This document shows positions 27,478 to 36,278 of a stretch of DNA of 64,000 nt, in pieces (within the stretch, counting starts at the first letter, position 1; every line of letters starts with the position of its first letter). Origin of the DNA: Bacteroidota bacterium (GTDB lineage: Bacteria > Bacteroidota > Bacteroidia > AKYH767-A > OLB10); the NCBI GenBank assembly GCA_023251535.1, contig JAHEYP010000012.1, forward strand, positions 21,659 to 85,658. Reading direction: 5' to 3'. The notes under the pieces are model-generated. The model did no database searches, had not been told where the DNA came from, and was given only the letters and a program-made list of their open reading frames with translations. A program made the position numbers and the translations under genes.

Positions 27478-27852
27478 TTAATTGTTTTTTGCACCTTGCT
27501 CAATCCACAAATAAATGAGCTTGATGTCGGCCGCACTAACTTCCGAATAACCCGATGGCGGCATTGTTTGAAATGAACGATTCGTAATCACTCGATATAA
27601 CTTACTTCGATGTGCATCACCGGCTTTTACATCGCCATACGACATTACATCATCATATGAAGTTAATGATCCTTCATTATGTCCTCCGCCTCCATGGCAT
27701 CCGCTGAAATTACAGTTAGCAGATAATATTCGCTGAACGTCACCGCTGAATTTTACTTCCGCAACGTTCGATAAATCTGGATCTCTGGTGCATGAGCTGA
27801 ACGCTGCCATCATACCGGTAAGCGCAATGGCCCAAACTAATACTTTCTTCAT
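27478..27852 (-). CDS. Small lipoprotein with a c-type cytochrome motif (CX4CH)
   Basis: A 124-residue predicted lipoprotein with lipobox FSSC. The heme-like motif is NCNFSGCHGG (C-X4-CH), a spacing known from some multiheme cytochromes. A Met-Pro loop (TMPPSGYSE) and a C-terminal helix (IKLIYLWIEQG) complete a monoheme pattern. I chose the ATG at 27852 (MKKVLVWAI); the upstream in-frame ATG at 27873 falls in the -7 promoter element. First gene of the three-gene operon with the CX9CH paralogue and DUF5777. Confidence 0.75.
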   Translation of the reverse strand: MKKVLVWAIALTGMMAAFSSCTRDPDLSNVAEVKFSGDVQRILSANCNFSGCHGGGGHNEGSLTSYDDVMSYGDVKAGDAHRSKLYRVITNRSFQTMPPSGYSEVSAADIKLIYLWIEQGAKNN

Positions 27853-27870
27853 ATTTCGTGCAATATCCTG

Positions 27871-27878
27871 CAAACCTA
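27871..27878 (-). promoter_or_regulatory. -7 element TAGGTTTG of the cytochrome lipoprotein/DUF5777 operon
   Basis: On the minus strand TAGGTTTG matches TAnnTTTG exactly and ends 18 bases before the ATG at 27852. It decides against the longer start at 27873. Confidence 0.6.
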
Positions 27879-28060
27879 TGGCTTTCAGGTCAATTTTCGG
27901 TGAATTTAAGGCCTAAAATGGCTGAATGCGAATTTATTGGTTTTAGTCCCGAAATCTGAGCCCCTGACCGGTAAAAGGGCCTGCTGAACGGGAATCGTTA
28001 TCGGAAATCGATTTCTTCGTTTTTTTAATTTTTGATAGCTTAAATTCTTTTTCGTTATCG

Positions 28061-28068
28061 TAACTTTG
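28061..28068 (+). promoter_or_regulatory. -7 element TAACTTTG of the PurF-like gene
   Basis: An exact TAnnTTTG match ending 17 bases before the ATG at 28086. A TTTG further upstream is too far to serve as the -33 element. Confidence 0.6.
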
Positions 28069-28085
28069 CACCTTAGATAGATACT

Positions 28086-29987
28086 ATGAGCGACCACCTT
28101 CATCACGAGTGCGGAATTGCTATGATCCGCTTGTTGAAGCCTTTACAGTATTACCAAGATAAATACGGTACTTCTCTTTATGGCGTAAATAAGTTGTATC
28201 TCCTCATGGAGAAGCAACATAATCGCGGGCAAGATGGTGCAGGTGTGGCTTCTATCAAACTCGATGTGGCTCCCGGGAAACCGTATATCAACCGCTACCG
28301 TTCTGTCGAGAAAAACGCAATCCCTCATATTTTTGGTGTTATCAATAGCCCTATCGAGGAGCTTCGCAAAAAATTTCCTGAAAAGTCTCAAGATCCTGAA
28401 TGGCTGAAGGAGCATGCCGATTTTACTGGCGAGTTACTCCTCGGTCACCTCCGTTATGGTACTTATGGTGGAAATAATATTGAAAGTTGTCACCCTTTCC
28501 TTCGTCAAAATAATTGGATGACCCGTAACCTTGTTGTTGCCGGTAATTTTAACATGACGAATGTGGAGGAGTTGTTTAATAATCTCGTTGCCGTTGGTCA
28601 ACATCCTCGCGAAAAAGCCGATACCGTTACCGTAATGGAGAATATCGGTTATAACCTCGATGAGGAGAATGATGAGTTATACTACCGTTTTAAAAAGGAA
28701 GGGTTCACGAAGCAACAAATTAGCCCGCTAATTGCTGCTAACCTCGATATTGCAAAAATTCTTCGCCGCTCTTCTAAGCGTTGGGATGGCGGTTATGTGA
28801 TGGCCGGATTAATGGGTCATGGTGATGCCTTCGTGTTGCGCGATCCTGCTGGTATTCGTCCGGCTTGGTATTATGCCGATGATGAAGTGGTAGTGGTTAC
28901 TTCTGAACGCCCGCAAATTCAAACGGCGTTTAATGTGCCGATGAATGCTGTGCGCGAAATTAAACCCGGACATGCCATCATCGTTAAAAAAGATGGACGT
29001 GTTTCTGAAGAGATGATTAAAGAACCTCTAGAGCGTAAATCTTGTTCGTTTGAGCGTATTTATTTCTCGCGTGGTAGCGATGCCGATATTTATAAAGAGC
29101 GTAAAGAATTAGGACGATTGTTATGTCCCGCAATTCTTGAGTCGGTCGATAAAGATCTTCGCCATACTGTTCTATCATTTATTCCTAATACCGCCGAAGT
29201 TGCTTTTTATGGTATGGTAAACGGAATGGAGGAATATTTACGTGAGGTGAAGAAGAGAAAAATTCTCGCATTAGGTGCTCATCCCGATGAGACGAAACTA
29301 GAGGAGATTTTATCGATTAAACCTCGCGCCGAAAAAATTGCTATTAAAGATGCGAAGCTTCGTACGTTTATTACGAACGATAGCGATCGTACCGATATGG
29401 TTGCGCATGTATATGATATCACATACGGAACATTAGAACCTGGTGTCGATAATTTAGTCGTGATCGATGATTCAATCGTGAGAGGTACTACTTTGCGAAA
29501 TAGTATTATTCGTATGCTCGACCGATTAAATCCGAAAAAGATTGTCATCGTTTCTTCAGCACCACAAATTCGTTACCCCGATTGCTACGGAATCGATATG
29601 GCGAAAATCGGAGATCTTGTTGCTTTTAAAGCAGCAGTAGAATTACTCGAAGAGAATAATCTTGAACATATTATCGATGAGGTGTATGCCGAGTGTAAAG
29701 CGTTACTCGAGAAAGATGAACATCCTGCCGAAAATGTGGTGAAGAAAATTTATGCTCCGTTTACGTATGAGCAGGTTTCTGCACGCATCGCTAAAATTGT
29801 TACTCCGAAAGAGTGTAACGCTGATGTAGAAATTATCTTCCAAACTATTGATGATCTTCATAAGGCTTGCCCGAATAACTCTGGCGATTGGTACTTTAGT
29901 GGCGATTATCCTACTCCTGGAGGGAATAGAGTTGTATGTAAAGCGTTTACTTATTTCGTAGAAGGAAGTAATGAAAGAGCTTACTAG
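28086..29987 (+). CDS. purF: Amidophosphoribosyltransferase, long Bacteroidota form
   Basis: A 633-residue class II glutamine amidotransferase joined to a PRTase domain. The nucleophile is Cys9 in HECGIAMIR, so the first eight residues would have to be removed, as in PurF propeptides. Other glutaminase marks are QHNRGQDGAG, GHLRYGTYG and VVAGNFNMTN; GYVMAGLMGHGDAFVLRDPA is also typical. The PRPP loop is VVIDDSIVRGTTLRNS (near 459-474). It is about 130 residues longer than E. coli PurF, with an insertion between the halves and a C-terminal extension, as in the second PurF-type protein of many Bacteroidota. First step of purine synthesis is the likely role; purD and purQ lie elsewhere in the window. 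Confidence 0.85.
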   Translation: MSDHLHHECGIAMIRLLKPLQYYQDKYGTSLYGVNKLYLLMEKQHNRGQDGAGVASIKLDVAPGKPYINRYRSVEKNAIPHIFGVINSPIEELRKKFPEKSQDPEWLKEHADFTGELLLGHLRYGTYGGNNIESCHPFLRQNNWMTRNLVVAGNFNMTNVEELFNNLVAVGQHPREKADTVTVMENIGYNLDEENDELYYRFKKEGFTKQQISPLIAANLDIAKILRRSSKRWDGGYVMAGLMGHGDAFVLRDPAGIRPAWYYADDEVVVVTSERPQIQTAFNVPMNAVREIKPGHAIIVKKDGRVSEEMIKEPLERKSCSFERIYFSRGSDADIYKERKELGRLLCPAILESVDKDLRHTVLSFIPNTAEVAFYGMVNGMEEYLREVKKRKILALGAHPDETKLEEILSIKPRAEKIAIKDAKLRTFITNDSDRTDMVAHVYDITYGTLEPGVDNLVVIDDSIVRGTTLRNSIIRMLDRLNPKKIVIVSSAPQIRYPDCYGIDMAKIGDLVAFKAAVELLEENNLEHIIDEVYAECKALLEKDEHPAENVVKKIYAPFTYEQVSARIAKIVTPKECNADVEIIFQTIDDLHKACPNNSGDWYFSGDYPTPGGNRVVCKAFTYFVEGSNERAY

Positions 29988-30001
29988 AATTTGATACAAA
30001 T

Positions 30002-30037
30002 AAAAAAAGGGACTAATTTTTTAGTCCCTTTTTTTTA
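30002..30037 (+). terminator. Bidirectional intrinsic terminator
   Basis: A 15-bp perfect stem (30002-30016 with 30021-30035), loop TTTT, with A-rich left and T-rich right flanks, 15 bases after the PurF-like stop. The flanks allow it to work on the minus strand too, for the aldehyde dehydrogenase pair. Confidence 0.88.
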
Positions 30038-30065
30038 TACCCTTATTTTGAACAACTAAAAACCT

Positions 30066-30159
30066 TGCAAACGAGGCGTGGAAAATTTTCAAAACCAGAT
30101 TTTACATAGCGTATATGAGGAGTTTGAAAAATCGACACAACGAAGTATCCGGGGTTTTT
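30066..30159 (-). repeat. Dispersed palindromic repeat, copy 1
   Basis: Read on the minus strand, this 94-base segment aligns without gaps to 56548-56641 on the plus strand, with about three quarters of positions identical by hand count. Shared blocks include ATACTTCGTT, CCTCAT followed by TACG, GGTTTT and GCCTCGT followed by TGCA. It stands in the gap between two convergent genes, next to a terminator. Confidence 0.75.
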
Positions 30160-30174
30160 AGATGTTCTCTTAGT

Positions 30175-31062
30175 TTATATGCCAATTGGATGCCAAGTCG
30201 TTTTAATCTCCTGGCACGACATAATTCTATACGGTGATGCTGTTTCTTCTTTACTGTAATCTACAACGCGTTTCACATTTAATGCGGCGTTGATTTGTAT
30301 CGTTTTGCGTTGCTCTTGATCAACATCTGAACAGATTATCGCATTCACATCCATATGTGATGATGCATGTGCAATAAATTCTTTTCGGTATCCTGTAATA
30401 ATATTTATTACTCCACCCGGAAGATCTGATGCATGTATTACTTCCGCAAATTCAACGGCTGTTAATGGATGCTTTTCGGCAACTACTAACGTACACGTAT
30501 TACCGCCAATGATTACAGGTGCTGCATGACTCACAATTCCTAATAGCGCTTGGTTCTGCGGACAAATTACATTTACAATTCCTGTTGGCTCAGGATATGA
30601 AAAGTTGAAGTGTGAACTTTCTACTGGATTAACTGTGCTGAATACTTGAATGTATTTATCACTCCATCCTGCATAATAAACCAAAAGATCGATTGCTGCT
30701 TCTACTTCTGCTTTCGCGTTCGATTCTTTATATCCTTCTTTCATCATCGTATCGATGAATTGAGCCTTGCGTCCTTCTAATGTTTCTGCAATGCGATAAA
30801 GTATTTGTGCTTTGTTATATGCCGATCGCTTGCTCCAGTCGTTTTGTGCTTTGCGATTAGATACTACCGCGTCGCGTAAGTCTTTGCGTGAACCGCGACA
30901 AACATTCGCGATTACATTTCCTGCTGCATCTTTCAATGCATAAAATCTTCCTGATTCTGTACGTGGAAATTTCCCGTCGATGTAAATCTTATAGGTCTTC
31001 TTTACATCTAATCTTTTCGATGCAGATGCACTTGTATTTTTAATAGCTGTTTTAGTTGCCAT
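30175..31062 (-). CDS. Truncated, probably non-catalytic aldehyde dehydrogenase domain (ALDH16 second-domain-like)
   Basis: A 295-residue protein matching the N-terminal 60 percent of an aldehyde dehydrogenase (IYIDGKFPRTESGR, then ASDLPGGVINIITG). It ends before the catalytic Cys, and the Glu-bearing LELGG segment and the GSTxVG motif are also absent. The reading frame is intact, starts at a proper ATG and ends cleanly, so it is not a recent frameshift. It follows a full-length dehydrogenase by 29 bases. Together (491 + 295) they equal the layout of ALDH16 proteins, which join a full ALDH domain to a truncated one; here they are two genes. It may be a structural or regulatory subunit. Confidence 0.8.
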   Translation of the reverse strand: MATKTAIKNTSASASKRLDVKKTYKIYIDGKFPRTESGRFYALKDAAGNVIANVCRGSRKDLRDAVVSNRKAQNDWSKRSAYNKAQILYRIAETLEGRKAQFIDTMMKEGYKESNAKAEVEAAIDLLVYYAGWSDKYIQVFSTVNPVESSHFNFSYPEPTGIVNVICPQNQALLGIVSHAAPVIIGGNTCTLVVAEKHPLTAVEFAEVIHASDLPGGVINIITGYRKEFIAHASSHMDVNAIICSDVDQEQRKTIQINAALNVKRVVDYSKEETASPYRIMSCQEIKTTWHPIGI

Positions 31063-31091
31063 AACTTGCTGTTTTAATTCGTGAAAAGTGA

Positions 31092-32567
31092 TTAATACAA
31101 TTTTAAATACGGACTTAATCCATGTAATCCGCCTTCGCGCCCAACACCACTTTCTTTGTATCCTCCAAAAGGACTAGTAGGATCAAATTTATTGTAGGTA
31201 TTGGCCCAAATAACGCCAGCTCTTAGTTTCGAACTTACTTTGAATACTTTCGATCCTTTGTCAGTCCAAACGCCACCAGAAAGTCCGTAAGGAGTATTGT
31301 TGGCTTTTTCAATCACCTCTTCTACTGTGCGGAAAGTTTGAATCGCTAATACTGGTCCGAATATTTCTTCTTGTACAATCGTACTCGATTGCGCTACGTT
31401 GGTAAATAGAGTAGGGCGGAACCAAAATCCTTTCGAAGGAACATCACAATCGCTTTGCCAGCATTCACCGCCTTCTTTAATTCCGATTTGTACTAACGAT
31501 TTAATTTTATTGAGTTGTGCTTTTGAATTAATAGCACCTATATCCGTGTTTTTATCGAGTGGATCACCAACAATTAATGTTTGAATGCGATCTTTTAATT
31601 TGCGTATTACTTCTTTGGCAATTCCTTCTTGCACAAACAATCGTGATCCTGCACAACAAACATGTCCTTGGTTAAAGAATATGCCGTTTACAATTCCTTC
31701 TACTGCTTGATCGATAGCTGCATCTTCAAAGATGATGTTGGCAGCTTTGCCTCCTAATTCAAGTGTGTATTTTTTATCGGTACCCGCCAATGCTTTCTGA
31801 ATAATCTTACCTACATCGGTAGATCCTGTAAATGCAATTTTGTCGATTCCGGGGTGATTTACAATAGCCGCGCCTGTTGCTCCCGCTCCGGTAATAATAT
31901 TAACTACTCCAGGAGGTAAATCAGCTTCTTGTAAAATCTCTGCCAGCTTAAGCGCTGTAAGCGGTGTTGTCTCTGCTGGCTTTAATACAACGGTATTTCC
32001 TGCAGCTAAGGCAGGAGCAATTTTCCATGCCGCCATCAATAAAGGAAAGTTCCACGGAATAATTTGTCCCGCGACTCCTAATGGAGCAGTTTTTTTTCCT
32101 GGGAAAGCATATTCCAATTTATCGGCCCAGCCTGCATAGTAGAAAAAGTGAGCTGCAGCTAATGGAACATCAATATCTCTACTCTCACGAATTGGTTTTC
32201 CTCCGTCGATGCTTTCAATGATGGCTAACTCACGTGCTTTCTCTTGCATCACTCGCGCAATGCGATAGATGTATTTACCACGCTCAGCAGCCGATATTTT
32301 TGACCATACTTTTTGTTGTGCAGTGCGTGCAGCTGTAACGGCTTTATCTACGTCGGCAGCGTTGGCGTCAGCTACCGAAGCTATCTTTTTCTCCGTCGCC
32401 GGATTAATAGTGTCGAAGTATTTCTTAGATGAAGGAGCAGTAAATTTCCCGTTGATAAATAGATCATACTTCTCTTTCAGTTGAATATGATCGGGAGTTT
32501 CAGGTGCCGGCGCATACGACCATTTCGTGTCGAATTTTAAACCACCTTTGGCTGAGGATTTTTTCAT
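31092..32567 (-). CDS. Aldehyde dehydrogenase, catalytic partner of the downstream truncated ALDH
   Basis: A 491-residue full-length dehydrogenase. It shows the Asn site (QIIPWNFPLLMAAWKIAPAL), IAFTGSTDVGKIIQ, LELGGKAANIIF with the general base and the nucleophile in NQGHVCCAGSRLFV (two adjacent Cys). The C-terminus ends in GLSPYLKLY. It is the first gene of a two-gene operon with the truncated ALDH domain. A variant -7 element (TATTTTCG, minus strand near 32584-32591) precedes it. The sequence resembles the first domain of ALDH16 and plant/bacterial ALDH2-type enzymes; the substrate is not known. Confidence 0.85.
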   Translation of the reverse strand: MKKSSAKGGLKFDTKWSYAPAPETPDHIQLKEKYDLFINGKFTAPSSKKYFDTINPATEKKIASVADANAADVDKAVTAARTAQQKVWSKISAAERGKYIYRIARVMQEKARELAIIESIDGGKPIRESRDIDVPLAAAHFFYYAGWADKLEYAFPGKKTAPLGVAGQIIPWNFPLLMAAWKIAPALAAGNTVVLKPAETTPLTALKLAEILQEADLPPGVVNIITGAGATGAAIVNHPGIDKIAFTGSTDVGKIIQKALAGTDKKYTLELGGKAANIIFEDAAIDQAVEGIVNGIFFNQGHVCCAGSRLFVQEGIAKEVIRKLKDRIQTLIVGDPLDKNTDIGAINSKAQLNKIKSLVQIGIKEGGECWQSDCDVPSKGFWFRPTLFTNVAQSSTIVQEEIFGPVLAIQTFRTVEEVIEKANNTPYGLSGGVWTDKGSKVFKVSSKLRAGVIWANTYNKFDPTSPFGGYKESGVGREGGLHGLSPYLKLY

Positions 32568-32747
32568 TCGTAATTATTTTCAACGAAAATAGGAAAAAGA
32601 TGGGATTGTGGAGGGTTTAAGACATATTTGCTCGCCTTTCCACTTCAATCTGTGAGAATATCGGTAAATTCATACAATCAATTTTATTTATATTTTCGTG
32701 ATGAAATGGGATTTATTTTAATTCAACAAAATAATAGTAGCATCTTG

Positions 32748-34262
32748 ATGAAATGGTCACGGTATGGTTTTATTGCTGTTTTGTTGATGGTTTTTTCTGT
32801 TAATGTATTTGCGCAAAAGTCTGAATATATTTGGACTTTCGGAGATAGTTCTGGTATAGATTTTAATAATCTAAGTGCGCCACAACCTGTTGTAAGTTCA
32901 ATACGTTCACGTGGCTCTTGTGTGTCCATTTCTGATTCACTAGGTAATTTATTGTTTTATGCAAATACAAGAGCTGCTACACCTGGCTATACAACAAAAA
33001 TTTATAATAGGTTAGGTCAAGAAATGTTGAACTGCAATAATGTTGTTGGCGATGGTTGGTATAATGAATTGTTGATTTTACCTTGTCCAAATCAAAGTAA
33101 TTTATTTTATCTATTCACACTTGATTTGGTTAATAATTGGGGGTTGTATTATTCTATTATTGATTTAACATTAAATAATGGTTTAGGTGATGTGAGCATA
33201 AAAAATCAACGACTAGATTTTCGTTATTGGGCTGATGAATTGCGAGCAATAAAGCATGCGAATGGACGAGATTGGTGGATTTTTTTGAAAACGGAAGGAA
33301 ATAATTTTGATGATAGGTACTATAAGTATTTAGTAACTCCTAATGGTGTAGATAGCTTTCCTGCACAGCAAATTGGTACAGGCTCTCAATCTGGTTTTAT
33401 TGAGTTTAAATGGAATAAACAAGGGGACCGATTAGCAATGGTTAATTTTGGGGGATTAATTGAGTTGTATAATTTTGACAGATGTTCAGGGATGTTAAAT
33501 ACTCCAATAACAGTTCGACAACCTGTAATGGTTGCTCCTGCTCCTAGTGTTTGGTCTTGCGAATTTTCAGCTAGTGGAAATTTTTTATATGTTAGTGCAA
33601 ATCCTGGTCAGCCTGATTCAAGTAGATTAATCCAGATTGATTTAAGGAACTACCCAAATAATATTACACAAGATACACTATGGGCTACTTTTGAGCCAAA
33701 ATATACAGCAGGAGCTTTAAAGCGCGGTCCAGATGATAAAATTTATTTTTCATGTGCATATGTAGGATCAACCGGTAATAACTACCCTTATGCCGACACA
33801 ATGTACAACCAATACAATATGAATTTGGGCGTAATAAATTCGCCCGATAGCCTAGGATTAGCTTGCGATTTTCAGCCTTGGAGTTTTTACTTGGGAGGCA
33901 AACGAACGTATTGGGGTTTGCCTAATAATCCCGATTATGATATGGGGCCAGTAGTGGGCAGTATCTGTGATAGCTTAAGTACTGGAATCGCTTCAATAAA
34001 CGACAGCAAGGGTGTTATTCAAAAGCTATTTCCTAATCCTAATAACGGAGCGTTTTATCTAGAGTTAAAACAAACTTTTATGGAAGAGGTATATGCAGAA
34101 CTCTACTCATTACAAGGGCAATTATGTGCTCGGCAATTACTCGATAATACCCATTACACTACAGCTATTCGTTTTGATGCTGTTCCTGCAGGTGTCTACG
34201 TATTAAAATTGCGCTCTCCAAATAGTAATTTGGGTACAATGAAAGTTACAATAGTTAAATAG
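32748..34262 (+). CDS. Secreted protein of unknown function with a T9SS type A sorting domain
   Basis: A 504-residue exported protein. The ATG at 32748 gives a good signal peptide (MKWSRYGFIAVLLMVFSVNV, then FAQ); longer in-frame starts at 32628 and 32706 would hide it. The body (about 25-420) looks like a beta-propeller-type protein of the kind with WTFGDSSGIDFNN at its N-terminus, found as T9SS cargo with no known activity. The last 80 residues (LFPNPNNGAFYLELKQT to MKVTIVK) are a type A CTD. It stands alone between the ALDH pair (divergent) and recO (convergent). Confidence 0.82.
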   Translation: MKWSRYGFIAVLLMVFSVNVFAQKSEYIWTFGDSSGIDFNNLSAPQPVVSSIRSRGSCVSISDSLGNLLFYANTRAATPGYTTKIYNRLGQEMLNCNNVVGDGWYNELLILPCPNQSNLFYLFTLDLVNNWGLYYSIIDLTLNNGLGDVSIKNQRLDFRYWADELRAIKHANGRDWWIFLKTEGNNFDDRYYKYLVTPNGVDSFPAQQIGTGSQSGFIEFKWNKQGDRLAMVNFGGLIELYNFDRCSGMLNTPITVRQPVMVAPAPSVWSCEFSASGNFLYVSANPGQPDSSRLIQIDLRNYPNNITQDTLWATFEPKYTAGALKRGPDDKIYFSCAYVGSTGNNYPYADTMYNQYNMNLGVINSPDSLGLACDFQPWSFYLGGKRTYWGLPNNPDYDMGPVVGSICDSLSTGIASINDSKGVIQKLFPNPNNGAFYLELKQTFMEEVYAELYSLQGQLCARQLLDNTHYTTAIRFDAVPAGVYVLKLRSPNSNLGTMKVTIVK

Positions 34263-34273
34263 ACTACAAAAAT

Positions 34274-34999
34274 TTAACTCAAAACCTCATTCAGAATCTC
34301 GTGCGATTTTATTCTGCTGCCATGCGTATGGTGAAGCTCGTAATATCCGATAAGCGCTTCTAAAATATTTTTTCGTTGCTGCGCAGATAACTTTATCTCA
34401 CTTACATCTTCTAACGATACCGATAACAAGGCTTGAAATCGTTCACTTAATGTCGGATCTAAATAGTAGGGATGATTCGGTCGGTGCTCTTGAAAGGTTC
34501 CTTCTTTTAAGTCGAACCATGCCGTAACTGTATCGTATTTTCCACTCGGGAAAAAGCCCAAGAATCTACTTAATTGTAACATGAAACATAAGTGAAATCT
34601 ACTCACCGTTTCTTGATGAACATCGAGTATCTGTACCGCATGATCAATAAAGGTGAATAACTCGGGATTGATTTCTTCTTCTTTTATTGAGCGATATAAT
34701 ACCTCGCCAAGAAAAATTGCCATCGTTGTTTTAACAATGTCATAGGGTATGTTTGAGAGGGCAGGGGAGGCCGATACATCCGATACTCGATGCAGTCCTC
34801 CCGGCTTTTTAATATAGGCTACTACTTCGATGATCGATAATGGCTGAAATAAATTCGCAGCATAGCGCGCCTTACTCTTTCGTACTCCGTTTACTAAAAA
34901 GGATTGTAATCCGCTCTCGGCAGTATAGGCTTTTACTATTAAGCTGGCTTCAGCGTATTCGGTAGTGTGAAGTACTACGGCACGGGTCTTTTGTAACAT
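34274..34999 (-). CDS. recO: DNA repair protein RecO
   Basis: A 241-residue protein with the RecO N-terminal OB fold (MLQKTRAVVLHTTEYAEASL, then SGLQSFLVNGVRKSK) and the helical C-terminal domain (FTFIDHAVQILD and HLCFMLQLSRFLGFFPSG). RecO loads RecA at gaps together with RecR. The zinc-binding Cys cluster of some RecO proteins is absent, as is common in Bacteroidota. It starts 1 base after the purD stop and is the last gene of a POP-purD-recO run. Confidence 0.9.
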   Translation of the reverse strand: MLQKTRAVVLHTTEYAEASLIVKAYTAESGLQSFLVNGVRKSKARYAANLFQPLSIIEVVAYIKKPGGLHRVSDVSASPALSNIPYDIVKTTMAIFLGEVLYRSIKEEEINPELFTFIDHAVQILDVHQETVSRFHLCFMLQLSRFLGFFPSGKYDTVTAWFDLKEGTFQEHRPNHPYYLDPTLSERFQALLSVSLEDVSEIKLSAQQRKNILEALIGYYELHHTHGSRIKSHEILNEVLS

Positions 35000-35000
35000 G

Positions 35001-36275
35001 TTACATTAGATCTTTACCAATGTCTTTTCGGTAATATGCGTAGTCGTAGTTGATGTGATGTGCTGCAGCAAAAGATTTGTTTAATGCACCTTGTAAGGTT
35101 TCATCGAGTGAGGTTAAGGCAAATACTCTTCCTCCGTTCGTTACTACGTGACCGTTAGCTTCTGCCGTTCCTGCGTGAAATACTAGCGTGTCTTCTACTT
35201 TCGCTAAACCTTTTACTTCGTATCCTTTTTCGTAATTCCCAGGATAACCTCCCGATACCATCACTACGGTTGCTGCTGTCCTTTCGTCGATCTCTAATTG
35301 TATTGTATCAAGCTTTTCGTCGGCAGTGGCTTGCATAAGCACTCCAAAGTCGGTCTTTATGCGTGGTAATACTGCTTCTGTTTCAGGATCTCCCATACGG
35401 CAATTGTATTCTATTACCATCGGTTCTCCTCCTACATTCATAAGTCCAATGAAGATAAATCCTTTGTAGTTGATTTGTTCTTTTTTTAGTCCTTCAATTG
35501 TAGGAATAACGATTCGTTCTTCGGTTTTTTTCAAAAAGGCAGCATCTGCAAATGGCACAGGACTAACAGCTCCCATGCCTCCTGTATTTAATCCTGTATC
35601 GCCTTCGCCTATGCGTTTGTAGTCTTTGGCTGCAGGAAGAATTTTATAGTGCTTGCCATCCGTCAATACAAATACACTGCACTCAATTCCTGAAAGGAAT
35701 TCTTCTATCACTACTTTATCTCCGGCTTTGCCGAATTTACCGTCGCTAAGCATCGATTTTAATTCTTGCTTAGCTTCGTCAAGGTCGTTAATGATTAGTA
35801 CTCCTTTGCCTGCTGCTAGTCCGTCGGCTTTTAAGACGTAAGGAGGATTTAATGTTTCTAAAAATTTATATCCTTCTTCTAATTTAGCAAACGAAAAAGT
35901 ATTGTATGCTGCCGTCGGAATTCCATGACGTTGCATAAACGCTTTGCTGAAGTCTTTGCTTCCTTCTAGCTGTGCGCCTGTTTTCCCCGGACCAATAACC
36001 GGAATGTTTTTTATTGCTGCATCATTCTCAAAGAAGTCTACAATTCCATTTACTAATGGATCTTCAGGCCCTACTACTACTAGAGCAATCGATTCTTTTA
36101 ATACAAATGCTTTTACATTTTCAAAATCGTTCGGCTGTACGTTAACGTTAGTTCCGCAAGAAGATGTTCCGGCATTTCCCGGAGCAATAAATAACTTACT
36201 GCATAAAGCACTTTTACTTAGTGATAATGCAAATGCATGTTCGCGACCTCCCGATCCCAGCAATAAAATATTCAT
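35001..36275 (-). CDS. purD: Phosphoribosylamine--glycine ligase
   Basis: A 424-residue ATP-grasp ligase catalysing the second step of purine synthesis. The N-terminal motif MNILLLGSGGREHAFALSLS, the VVGPEDPLVNGIVDFF segment, the GADGLAAGKGV-like KADGLAAGKGVLI and the metal-binding EYNCRMGDPETEAVLPRI are all present, and the length is typical. It is tightly packed between recO (1 base) and the prolyl oligopeptidase gene (3 bases), so the three are probably one transcript. Confidence 0.96.
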   Translation of the reverse strand: MNILLLGSGGREHAFALSLSKSALCSKLFIAPGNAGTSSCGTNVNVQPNDFENVKAFVLKESIALVVVGPEDPLVNGIVDFFENDAAIKNIPVIGPGKTGAQLEGSKDFSKAFMQRHGIPTAAYNTFSFAKLEEGYKFLETLNPPYVLKADGLAAGKGVLIINDLDEAKQELKSMLSDGKFGKAGDKVVIEEFLSGIECSVFVLTDGKHYKILPAAKDYKRIGEGDTGLNTGGMGAVSPVPFADAAFLKKTEERIVIPTIEGLKKEQINYKGFIFIGLMNVGGEPMVIEYNCRMGDPETEAVLPRIKTDFGVLMQATADEKLDTIQLEIDERTAATVVMVSGGYPGNYEKGYEVKGLAKVEDTLVFHAGTAEANGHVVTNGGRVFALTSLDETLQGALNKSFAAAHHINYDYAYYRKDIGKDLM

Positions 36276-36278
36276 GAT

